Assembly (NCBI GenBank): GCA_934153655.1
Contig: CAKPFH010000029.1
Coordinates: 1-18,928 of the forward strand
Length of the DNA: 18,928 nt
Direction of reading: 5' to 3'
From: an uncultured Bacilli bacterium
GTDB taxonomy: Bacteria > Bacillota_I > Bacilli_A > RF39 > UBA660
Position 1 is the stretch's first letter. Every line of letters begins with the position of its first letter. The position numbers and the translations under genes were made by a program. This document shows positions 7,647 through 15,336 of this stretch, piece by piece. The notes below the pieces were generated by a model that was given only the letters and a program-made list of their open reading frames with translations, was not told the DNA's origin and made no database searches.

Positions 7647-8730
7647 CATAATCTACATCATTATTTTCAATATCAACATTTGATATAGTATCAAATTTCT
7701 TTTTTATTTTATCGGTTGTTATACTAAATGCTTCAACATCTTTATTAACCGTTAAAATACTTTTAGATAACTTATCAAATCTTTCTTTAAATCTTGTAAA
7801 TTCTATTCCTAATTTATTTAATTCTTCATGAATAATACTTGTATATTTATCTCTTTCAATGTTTTGAACTATCATTAAAATCATGGTTAAAGTTGCTATT
7901 AAAGTAGTAGGACTTGTTAACCAAACTCTTTTTTTATAAGCATATTCAACTAAATCAGGATGATAAGCATTAATTTCAGCAAATATGGCTTCAGCTGGAA
8001 TAAACATCATAGCTTGATTGCTAGTTTCTCCTTCAATTATATATTTATAACTAATATCATCTATATGTTTTTTTACATCTAATTTAAATTGTTTAAAAGC
8101 AAGACTTCTTTCAACATCACTTTTCTTTTTATCAACCATTATTCGGTATGCTTCTAAAGGAAACTTAGAATCAATTGCAATCATTTTTAAAGGATCGGGA
8201 GCAAATACTACAGAATCAGCAATATAGGAATTACTAAGTTTATATTGAATTTTATATAACTTATCATTTTTTTCTCCAAATACATTCTTTAAAATACTAT
8301 TTAAATTAACTTCTCCAAATATTCCTCTTGATTTTTTATCAGTTAAAATATTTTCTAGGGATACTATATCCATTGATAAAGTTTCTATTTTTTTCTGAGC
8401 TTCATCTATTTTAGATAATCTTTCTAAAACATTTATAAAAGTTTTATTAGTTTTTTCAAAGTTTTCATCTATTCTTGAATTAACTTTAGTATTAATTTCA
8501 TTTAATTTAAATTCTAATTTATCATTTGTTTTTTCAAAATTATTATTTAATTTATCACTTAATTCGTTTTTTAAATTACCAAATTCTTTGGTAATATTTA
8601 CTTCAAATCGACCAAGTCTTTCAATTAAATCAAGATTATTATCTTTAGGCTTTTTTATTTTTAAAATTATAATTATATTTGTTATAATACTAATTCCTAA
8701 AAGTATTATTATAATTAAATCTAAACTCAT
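7633..8730 (-). CDS. rmuC: DNA recombination protein RmuC
   Basis: The 365-residue protein has the usual RmuC plan: one N-terminal membrane helix (about 3-25, ending in KIKKPK), a long coiled coil with FEKTNDKL/FEKTNKTF heptad-like repeats (about 35-130), and the RmuC nuclease-like domain (about 135-330) with SRGIFGEVNLNSIL, YIADSVVF, IDSKFPLEAY, QAMMFIPAEAIFAEI and VWLTSPTTLIATL. The conserved DSKFP and PAE motifs of the PD-(D/E)XK-like core are intact. RmuC is known to limit DNA inversions and rearrangements; the biochemical activity is not settled. Start and the RNase J stop share a base (TAATG), so translation is coupled. It is the last gene of the nine-gene run; a hairpin overlaps its stop. 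Confidence 0.92.
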   Translation of the reverse strand: MSLDLIIIILLGISIITNIIIILKIKKPKDNNLDLIERLGRFEVNITKEFGNLKNELSDKLNNNFEKTNDKLEFKLNEINTKVNSRIDENFEKTNKTFINVLERLSKIDEAQKKIETLSMDIVSLENILTDKKSRGIFGEVNLNSILKNVFGEKNDKLYKIQYKLSNSYIADSVVFAPDPLKMIAIDSKFPLEAYRIMVDKKKSDVERSLAFKQFKLDVKKHIDDISYKYIIEGETSNQAMMFIPAEAIFAEINAYHPDLVEYAYKKRVWLTSPTTLIATLTMILMIVQNIERDKYTSIIHEELNKLGIEFTRFKERFDKLSKSILTVNKDVEAFSITTDKIKKKFDTISNVDIENNDVDYEKIS

Positions 8731-10376
8731 TAAACTTCTCCAATAACAGTTATTATCATTGGTCTACATTCAGTTTCTTCATAGAAATATTTTCCTAGAT
8801 TAAGTCTTATTTCTTGTTTAATGTTATTGTAATCAACATAGTTATTACTTATATTATTTTTAATAATTCTTTCTGAGATAACACTACTTTCTTTTAGAAT
8901 ATCCATATTATCTTTAACATAAATAAATCCTCTTGTTAATATTTCAGGCCCTGCTAATATTTCTTTTGTTTTTTTATCTAGAGTAGCACTAACAAGAACA
9001 ATACCTGCTTCAGCTAACATTTCTCTATCTTTTAAAACAAGTTCTCCAACATCATTTTGACTTTTTCCATCAATTAAAACTTCATCTACTTCAACTTTTT
9101 CCAAACTATCTTGTAATTTACCATTTATAAAAGTTATAACATCTCCATTTTGTTTTAATAAAATATTATTTTTATTAATACCAAGTTTTAAAGCTAAATT
9201 AGCATTTTCTAATTGATCTTTATAATTACCTTTAACAGGAAAATAATATTTTGGATTCATCATATTAATCATCATCATCAAATCTTCTTGAGATGGATGG
9301 AATAATAAATGATTTTTGTTTGATAAAGCTACAACATTTATTTTACGTCTAGCAAATTCATCCATTATCATAACCATTCTTTTTTCAATACCAAGATACA
9401 TTGGTTCAGTTATAAAAATAGTATCAGTTTCATTTAATTTGATATATTTATCATTATCTTTTAAAATTCTTTCTAAGTTAGCATATGGTTTATCTTTTAA
9501 ATCACTTACTAAAACTATTACACCTTTATCATTTAGATTTGATAAATCACCTATTTTATTTTGATTAATTGTTAAATATTTACCTGCTAAAGACATATTA
9601 ACAATATCTTGAAGCATTTTTCCCATAATAACAATTTTGCGATTAGTTTTAGATACTTCATCAAATATTTCTTGAATTCTATATATATGAGCTGGTAAAA
9701 CACTCATGATAATTCGATTTTCATTATCATGTAAAACACTTCTAATAAAGCTAGCAACTCGATGTTTTGGACTAGTAAAACCTGGTTTTTCAGCATACAT
9801 TGATTCGGTCATTAAACATAAAACATTTTGTTTACCAACATAAGCAAGACGACCCATATCACAAGAAAAATGATTAGTCATAGTAGGATCAAAGATAAAG
9901 TCTCCCGTATAGACAATACTACCATCATGAGTATTTAAAACATATAAAGTTGTATCGGGAATTGAATGAGTAACTTGAATTGGAAAAATACTATTTTCTC
10001 CAAAGTTAATTTTTACATTTGGTTTAATAACATGTAAGTTTTTAGCTTCTACCTTATCTAGTTCTAACTGAATTTTTAATATTTCCATGGTATATTTCAT
10101 GGCATATATAGGAATATCTGGTAAATCCATAACAATATCAGAGATAGCCCCTATATTAGATTCATGACCATGTGATAAAAAAATACCTTTAATATTCTTG
10201 ATATTTTCTTTTAAATAAGTATAATCAGGTATAATATAATCTATTCCAAGTAATCTATCTTTAGGATATTTAAGACCAGCATCAAAGATAAAAATATCTT
10301 TTCCAATGATTACTACATACATGTTTTTACCATCTTCATTTAAACCACCTAAAGCAAATAATTTAATTTTTGACAT
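8730..10376 (-). CDS. RNase J family protein with degenerate active site (RNase J2-like)
   Basis: RNase J enzymes degrade and mature RNA in Firmicutes with a metallo-beta-lactamase/beta-CASP core. At 548 residues this is full length: N-terminal LGGLNEDGKNMYVV, metal motif at 69-74, HSIPD (His137), YTGDF (Asp159), the beta-CASP region, SQEDL near 362 and the C-terminal RGFIYVKD and RPMIITVIGEV. The canonical HxHxDH reads HGHESN, so Asp and the last His are replaced (Ser73, Asn74), and PVHGEY reads PVKGNY (Lys382). His69, His71, His137, Asp159 and His360 remain. At least one metal site should be broken, as in RNase J2 proteins that support J1 in a complex. A catalytic J1 should exist elsewhere in the genome. 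The ribosome site AGGAGGAG is strong; the TAA overlaps the rmuC ATG by one base. Confidence 0.88.
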   Translation of the reverse strand: MSKIKLFALGGLNEDGKNMYVVIIGKDIFIFDAGLKYPKDRLLGIDYIIPDYTYLKENIKNIKGIFLSHGHESNIGAISDIVMDLPDIPIYAMKYTMEILKIQLELDKVEAKNLHVIKPNVKINFGENSIFPIQVTHSIPDTTLYVLNTHDGSIVYTGDFIFDPTMTNHFSCDMGRLAYVGKQNVLCLMTESMYAEKPGFTSPKHRVASFIRSVLHDNENRIIMSVLPAHIYRIQEIFDEVSKTNRKIVIMGKMLQDIVNMSLAGKYLTINQNKIGDLSNLNDKGVIVLVSDLKDKPYANLERILKDNDKYIKLNETDTIFITEPMYLGIEKRMVMIMDEFARRKINVVALSNKNHLLFHPSQEDLMMMINMMNPKYYFPVKGNYKDQLENANLALKLGINKNNILLKQNGDVITFINGKLQDSLEKVEVDEVLIDGKSQNDVGELVLKDREMLAEAGIVLVSATLDKKTKEILAGPEILTRGFIYVKDNMDILKESSVISERIIKNNISNNYVDYNNIKQEIRLNLGKYFYEETECRPMIITVIGEV

Positions 10377-10385
10377 AACTCCTCC

Positions 10386-10955
10386 TTAATCTATTTTTTG
10401 TTTTTTAATATAATTTATATAATTAACATTAGGAAAAAAAGCCTTAGTTTCATTTTCAAAACTTAATACTTTTGTTTTTATTTTTTCACATATAACATCT
10501 TGACTATTACTACTATCAATACCAGTTGCAAATTCTTTTTTACATGTAAATTTTGAATTATTATACGTACCATTAAAAATAATTAAAGAATTTTTATAAT
10601 TAACTCGGTAAGTATAAGTTAAAGTATTATCATGATAAGAATAAATAAGATCTAAATCACTTGCAACTTCACTATTATATTCTTTAATATTTTTAGATAA
10701 TTCATATAAACCCATAGTAAAAGTATTAACCTCATACTTACAAGTATCACTAGTTTTAATACAATTATTATAATTGTTTAAACTACCAGCTGACATTTGT
10801 TTAGAATACAAACCATTTGTAACTAAAGTATAAGAATTATCTGCTAGTAATTTTTCAATTTTAGTATCATATGGGGTATCAGTTAGTTTAACAAGAGCAA
10901 AAGTAATAACTACTACTACAATTAAAACTATAGCATATATAATATTTTTTTTCAT
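10386..10955 (-). CDS. Unknown membrane-anchored extracytoplasmic protein
   Basis: The 189-residue protein has one N-terminal membrane helix (about residues 5-22, preceded by MKKN) and an outside domain of about 165 residues with four cysteines (65, 72, 138, 156), enough for two disulfides. There is no lipobox and no wall-anchor motif. I do not recognise a family. A GTG at 10961 opens the same frame two codons earlier, but the ATG at 10955 is preferred because AGGTG lies just upstream of it while nothing suitable precedes the GTG. The upstream stop TAG is part of that ribosome site, so translation is probably coupled to the hydrolase-domain gene. Context suggests it belongs with the two preceding membrane proteins. 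Its TAA stop overlaps the ribosome site of the RNase J gene. Confidence 0.65.
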   Translation of the reverse strand: MKKNIIYAIVLIVVVVITFALVKLTDTPYDTKIEKLLADNSYTLVTNGLYSKQMSAGSLNNYNNCIKTSDTCKYEVNTFTMGLYELSKNIKEYNSEVASDLDLIYSYHDNTLTYTYRVNYKNSLIIFNGTYNNSKFTCKKEFATGIDSSNSQDVICEKIKTKVLSFENETKAFFPNVNYINYIKKQKID

Positions 10956-10961
10956 ATTCAC

Positions 10962-11981
10962 CTACGAATTCCAAGAATCAACTTTGTTTTTAGCTGAAGC
11001 TGTATAACCAAAAGGATCGGATTTACTTGTTGGAAAAGTCCAAAAAGTATAAGTTGCTCCATATTTATTTCTTATAACTGTTTTACCTTGAATATAATTA
11101 CTATTATTATTAAAGGCACTTCTAGAAGTATAAACTTTACCATTAGTATTTATACTTGTTAAATCCCCCCGATAATCATGTTCATCTACATATAATGGTA
11201 AAGTTCGATTACCATTTATTAAAACACTACGAATAGCGTTTAAGACATTATTGGGAACTACTTTAGTTTTGTAAGAACCACTTTTAGCAGGATGCCACCA
11301 ACCACAATTTAAAACATAATTATGTAAACCTTTATTATAATATTTACTTTTTGAAGAAAGTAATTCATAACGATTAGCCATTAAACTAGCCTCAGCCATA
11401 GCCCCTTTTAAACTACCCTGTTCACAATAAGATATTTTAGCAAGATTTAATAATTGGGCTTCAGTTAAATTATACTTTTGACCTAAAGTAGTTCCCCCGC
11501 TACTAGAACCACCTGAAGAGTTACCACCACTTGAATTATTACTTGAATTAGCATTGCTCTTAAAATATTCTTTTTGTTTTTCAACTGCCTGATCATATTT
11601 ATTTTTATTTTCAATACTTTCATGTTCTTCTTTTTCTTTTTCCTTAGCAAGTTCTGCTTCAATTATATGATTAATATTATCTAAAGTAGCATTTTCATAG
11701 CATTTTTTATAATCAATTGTTGTTTCCATGATATTTTCAACAAAACTTACAACTAGGCTAACCAAAGTAGGTACTAAAAAGACAATTATACAAGCCGTTA
11801 TTTTTTCAACTATGGCTTTTTTTAATTCTCCTTTATCATTTGGATTAATAATACCTTTATATATATCAAGAATTAATTTTACAACTAAAATAATAGGTAT
11901 AACGAATCTTATTATATCTAAAAGAAATCTAGCATAATAAATTATTCTTAAATAGAAAACATTTTCACAAATATTAATCAC
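10962..11981 (-). CDS. Two-helix membrane protein with SleB-like cell wall hydrolase domain
   Basis: Residues 1-95 repeat the module of the upstream protein: INICENVF, helix near 18-41 (IIRFVIPIILVVKLILDI), a Lys-rich loop, helix near 60-83 with VFLVPT, and a Cys at 94. A charged helix or coiled coil (104-140) and a Ser/Gly linker (143-165) lead to a C-terminal domain whose opening, LTEAQLLNLAKISYCEQGS...AEASLMANRYELL, resembles the SleB/Hydrolase_2 wall hydrolase family. Glu187 aligns with the presumed catalytic Glu. The domain should lie outside the membrane and act on peptidoglycan. The start is uncertain: the first in-frame codon is GTG at 11981 with no good ribosome site, while AGGTG is well placed for an ATT codon at 11972. 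The TAG stop sits inside the ribosome site of the next gene. Confidence 0.72.
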   Translation of the reverse strand: MINICENVFYLRIIYYARFLLDIIRFVIPIILVVKLILDIYKGIINPNDKGELKKAIVEKITACIIVFLVPTLVSLVVSFVENIMETTIDYKKCYENATLDNINHIIEAELAKEKEKEEHESIENKNKYDQAVEKQKEYFKSNANSSNNSSGGNSSGGSSSGGTTLGQKYNLTEAQLLNLAKISYCEQGSLKGAMAEASLMANRYELLSSKSKYYNKGLHNYVLNCGWWHPAKSGSYKTKVVPNNVLNAIRSVLINGNRTLPLYVDEHDYRGDLTSINTNGKVYTSRSAFNNNSNYIQGKTVIRNKYGATYTFWTFPTSKSDPFGYTASAKNKVDSWNS

Positions 11982-12001
11982 CTACTTTATTTAATTCTTA
12001 C

Positions 12002-12640
12002 TTATTTTTCACCAATATTATTTGTTGTTTTAAAAGTATCAACACAACTTCTAGCTTTAGCAGAACCAGTAATTTCTATTAGAAAGATTAAAATGGTTGG
12101 TACTAAAAAAATCATAATTGCTGCTAGGGCTCTTTTACTAAATCTTTGAAAGGCTTTACCAATTGCATCTTTAGAATCCATAAATACTACTTTAGCAAAA
12201 TCAAAAGTAGTAAATACTAATAAGATAATTGGAATAGTTATATAAATTATTTTAAAAACATTATTTTTTAATAAATTAATTAAATCAGCTCCAAAAATAC
12301 TTTCACAATTATTTTCAACAGCATTAGTAGTTAAATCAGATATTTCTCCATAATATTTAGAATAAACATAAGATTTTCCACTACTTTTAGTATCAGAAAA
12401 TGTATATTTTCCTTCATTAAAAACAAGATACCTTGGATAATTTTCTTCACTACCTAATAATCTTGTATAATAATTACCCATATTATCAATAGTAATATCT
12501 TTTTTACCATTTAAACTAACACTGGTTCCAAAATCAGAAATATCAATTGTAATCATATTAGAATCATTTAAATATTTAACTACTTTAGCATCTACCGTAA
12601 AAGGTAATAAAATAAGTAAGAAAACAATTATTTTTTTCAT
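12002..12640 (-). CDS. Unknown exported protein with C-terminal two-helix membrane module
   Basis: The 212-residue protein has a signal-peptide-like start (MKKIIVFLLILLPFTVDA), then about 100 residues of extracytoplasmic, beta-rich looking sequence with many Tyr and Ser, and two membrane helices near 129-150 and 170-191 separated by a short basic loop (KDAIGKAFQRFSKR). The second helix carries IFLVPT. One Cys lies before the module (Cys112 in NNCESIF) and one after it (Cys199), both predicted outside and able to form a disulfide. The same module is in the next gene. I do not recognise a named family; similar two-helix proteins are common in uncultured Firmicutes and Tenericutes genomes, and a VirB2/TrbC-like pilin subunit is one possibility. 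The ribosome binding site is AGGGGG. The start lies 18 bp after the gpmI stop. Confidence 0.7.
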   Translation of the reverse strand: MKKIIVFLLILLPFTVDAKVVKYLNDSNMITIDISDFGTSVSLNGKKDITIDNMGNYYTRLLGSEENYPRYLVFNEGKYTFSDTKSSGKSYVYSKYYGEISDLTTNAVENNCESIFGADLINLLKNNVFKIIYITIPIILLVFTTFDFAKVVFMDSKDAIGKAFQRFSKRALAAIMIFLVPTILIFLIEITGSAKARSCVDTFKTTNNIGEK

Positions 12641-12658
12641 TTTAACCCCCTAAACTAA

Positions 12659-14167
12659 TTAATCTATAAGACTATTCCCAGTCATTTCAACTGGTTTATC
12701 AATTTCCATTATCTTTAAAATTGTTGGTGCTATATCAGAAAGTTTACCAAAATTTAATTTAACATCTTTGTAATTAACAAGTGCTAAAGGTACTAAGTTA
12801 TTGGTGTGAGCTGTATTGATACTACCATCTTCATTAATCATACATTCACTATTTCCATGATCAGCTGTTACAATCATTGTATAATCGTTTTCAAGAACTG
12901 CTTCTAAAACACTTTTCATACAATCATCAACTGCTTCAATAGCTTTAATAGTTGCTTCTAAATTACCTGTATGACCTACCATATCAGGATTAGCAAAGTT
13001 TAAAATAATTAAATCATAATAATTTTTATTTAATTCATTAATTAATTTATCTTTAACTTCATAAGCTGACATTTCAGGTTTTAAATCATAAGTTTTAACT
13101 TCTTTTGGAGAATTAACTAAAATTCTATCTTCATTTAAATATTTAGTTTCGACGCCTCCATTAAAGAAAAAGGTAACATGAGCATATTTTTCAGTTTCAG
13201 CAATTCTTAATTGTTTTAAACCATTATTAGCAATAACTTCTCCTAAAGTATTTTTAAGTTCTTCTTGTAAATAAATTGTATGAATATTTTTAAATGTTTC
13301 ATCATAAATAGTCATTCCGGTATAATAATTGTTTAAATAAGTTCTTGGAAATTCTTTAAAATCTTTATCAATAAAACATCTTGTTATTTCTCTTGCTCTA
13401 TCTGGACGAAAGTTATAAAAGATAATAGCATCAGATTCTTCAATTAAACCATTTGGATCAACCAAAATTGGTCCCATAAATTCATCTGTTGTATTATTAT
13501 AATAGTTATTTTCAATTTTTTCAAGATATTTTGGTGCTTTTTCTCCAATTCCCTTGGTAAATAAATTATAAGCGACTTCAATTCTTTCAAAACGAGAATC
13601 TCTATCCATAGCATAAAATCGTCCAATAATAGTTGCAAGATGACCTATTTGTAATTTTTTTAGTTTTTCATCTAGCATTTTAAGATAAGTAATACCACTT
13701 GTTGGACTTGTATCTCTTCCATCTAAAATAGCATGAATATAAACATCAGAAAAGCCTATGATTTTACATAACTCAAGAATAGCAAATAAATGTTTTATAT
13801 GACTATGCACTCCTCCATCTGATAAAAGTCCCATTAAATGAAGTTTTTGTTGATGAACCTTAGCATAATAAATAGTTCTAACTAACTCTTCTTTTTTATA
13901 AAAATCTTTAGTTTCAATATCATTATTAATTCTTGATAAATCCTGGTAAACTATTCTTCCAGATCCAATATTGGTATGCCCTACTTCTGAGTTTCCCATT
14001 TGTTTATCAGGTAAACCAACTGAAGTACCACTTGCTTCAATCTTAGTATGAGGGTAATTTTTAAATATACTATCTAAAGTTTTAGTATTAGCAAGTCTAA
14101 CTGCATTACCTTCTATTCTTTCACTTAATCCATAACCATCCAAAATTGCTAGTAAAACTTTTCTCAT
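12659..14167 (-). CDS. gpmI: 2,3-bisphosphoglycerate-independent phosphoglycerate mutase
   Basis: GpmI interconverts 3- and 2-phosphoglycerate in glycolysis using two Mn(II) ions and a phosphoserine intermediate. The 502-residue length is normal (about 510). Visible signatures are the N-terminal metal Asp in LAILDGYG (Asp10), the nucleophile in MGNSEVGHTNIGSG (Ser60), SDGGVHSHIKHL near residue 116, DGRDTSP, FNFRPDRAREI-like YNFRPDRAREI, and the C-terminal metal cluster with NPDMVGHTG and TADHGNSE. The ATG overlaps the ddl TGA by 4 bp, so translation is probably coupled. All catalytic residues I can see are present, so it should be active. A glycolytic gene inside a wall-precursor run is not a functional necessity; together with the pyruvate kinase downstream, the window supplies two steps of lower glycolysis. 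Confidence 0.96.
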   Translation of the reverse strand: MRKVLLAILDGYGLSERIEGNAVRLANTKTLDSIFKNYPHTKIEASGTSVGLPDKQMGNSEVGHTNIGSGRIVYQDLSRINNDIETKDFYKKEELVRTIYYAKVHQQKLHLMGLLSDGGVHSHIKHLFAILELCKIIGFSDVYIHAILDGRDTSPTSGITYLKMLDEKLKKLQIGHLATIIGRFYAMDRDSRFERIEVAYNLFTKGIGEKAPKYLEKIENNYYNNTTDEFMGPILVDPNGLIEESDAIIFYNFRPDRAREITRCFIDKDFKEFPRTYLNNYYTGMTIYDETFKNIHTIYLQEELKNTLGEVIANNGLKQLRIAETEKYAHVTFFFNGGVETKYLNEDRILVNSPKEVKTYDLKPEMSAYEVKDKLINELNKNYYDLIILNFANPDMVGHTGNLEATIKAIEAVDDCMKSVLEAVLENDYTMIVTADHGNSECMINEDGSINTAHTNNLVPLALVNYKDVKLNFGKLSDIAPTILKIMEIDKPVEMTGNSLID

Positions 14168-15336
14168 TTTTTTATTCCTTTAGCTCCTTTTAAACCTTTA
14201 AATCCTTTTAAAATATTAGTTTCAAAAGTAATAGTTTTGTTTTCTCTTTTTTTATAATCTTTAATACCAATATTAATAATATCATCTAATAATTCTTTAT
14301 AATTTTTCTTAGCATAATCCCATAAATAGAAAGATAAAGAACCAGGAATTGTATTAGCTTCAATTGCATATACTTCATCATTTGAAATTAAAAAGTCAAT
14401 TCGAACAACTCCGGAAGAATTTAAAGCTTTATAAGCTCTAATTGCTTGTTCTTGAATTTTTTTAACTAACTCACTACTTAAATTAGCAGGGATTTGTCTT
14501 TTAGCACTAGCCATACCTTTACTTGGTATTTTTTTATTACCACCGATGTATTTATCTTCATAAGTTAAAACTTCATTAGCTGATCCTACTTCTTCAATTG
14601 GACTTAATTCTTGATGTTCATAATTACCAAGAACACTTATATTTACTTCTCTGGCATTTTTAATAAATTCTTCAACAATTACTTTAGTATCATATTTAAA
14701 AGCATCTTTTAAGCCTTCATTTAATTCTAAAGCATCATGACAAACCGAAATACCAACACTAGAACCAAGAGTTGCTGGTTTAACAACAACAGGATATTCT
14801 AATTTTTCAATTTCTTTAATAACTTTTTCGGAATCATTTAAATAATCAGCATCAAAGAACCATTTATATCTTGCAACATTAACTTTATTAGTTTCAAATA
14901 TTTGTTTCATAAATACTTTATCTTGACCAACACAACATGCATAGGTATTACTTTCACAATAAGGTAATTTAATTGTTTCAAAATAACCTTGTAAAGCCCC
15001 ATCTTCTCCATGAGTTCCATGCATAATTGGAAAAGCTAAATCAATTTCACTTACAATTTTTCTAAATATTCCTTTTTTACTTTGTAATACAAAACGACCA
15101 TTAGTATTATACAAAACTACTTCTTTAGCATATCTTTTAAGTAAATCCATATCAGAATATATTTCTATATCTTTTAACATATTACCAGTATACCAAACAC
15201 CATCTTTAGCTATATAAATAGGAACAATTTCATATTTAGTAGTATCAAGATTATTCATAGCCTGAATAGCAGTTATAATACTAACTTCATGTTCAACCGA
15301 CATACCTCCAAATAAAACACCTAATCTAATTTTCAT
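14164..15336 (-). CDS. ddl: D-alanine--D-alanine ligase family protein (ATP-grasp)
   Basis: Ddl makes the D-Ala-D-Ala dipeptide used by MurF. The 390-residue protein shows FGGMSVEHEVSI at the N-terminus (Glu15), MHGTHGEDGALQG (105-117), the ATP-grasp region VVVKPATLGSSVGIS (183-197), and the metal-binding EANTIPGS (Glu326, Asn328). The frame reaches back to 15390, but the ATG at 15336 is preferred: it has GGAG 9 nt upstream and the protein then begins at the conserved MKIRLGVLFGG. After EANTIPG the usual serine-rich loop (TSHSL or similar) is replaced by SLSFYLW, so substrate choice is less sure than in classic Ddl. The C-terminus ends in a Lys-Gly repeat (residues 377-390) of unknown use. 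The stop TGA overlaps the next start as ATGA. Confidence 0.88.
   Translation of the reverse strand: MKIRLGVLFGGMSVEHEVSIITAIQAMNNLDTTKYEIVPIYIAKDGVWYTGNMLKDIEIYSDMDLLKRYAKEVVLYNTNGRFVLQSKKGIFRKIVSEIDLAFPIMHGTHGEDGALQGYFETIKLPYCESNTYACCVGQDKVFMKQIFETNKVNVARYKWFFDADYLNDSEKVIKEIEKLEYPVVVKPATLGSSVGISVCHDALELNEGLKDAFKYDTKVIVEEFIKNAREVNISVLGNYEHQELSPIEEVGSANEVLTYEDKYIGGNKKIPSKGMASAKRQIPANLSSELVKKIQEQAIRAYKALNSSGVVRIDFLISNDEVYAIEANTIPGSLSFYLWDYAKKNYKELLDDIINIGIKDYKKRENKTITFETNILKGFKGLKGAKGIKK

Noticed and set aside
9316..9564. 82-codon open frame on the plus strand
   Set aside because: Antisense shadow of the RNase J gene, with no domain or supporting context.
11728..11937. 69-codon open frame on the plus strand
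   Set aside because: Antisense to the two-helix module of the hydrolase gene; its hydrophobic look is the complement of the helix codons.
13444..13638. 64-codon minus-strand frame inside gpmI
   Set aside because: It overlaps gpmI, whose protein is complete and conserved in the other frame.
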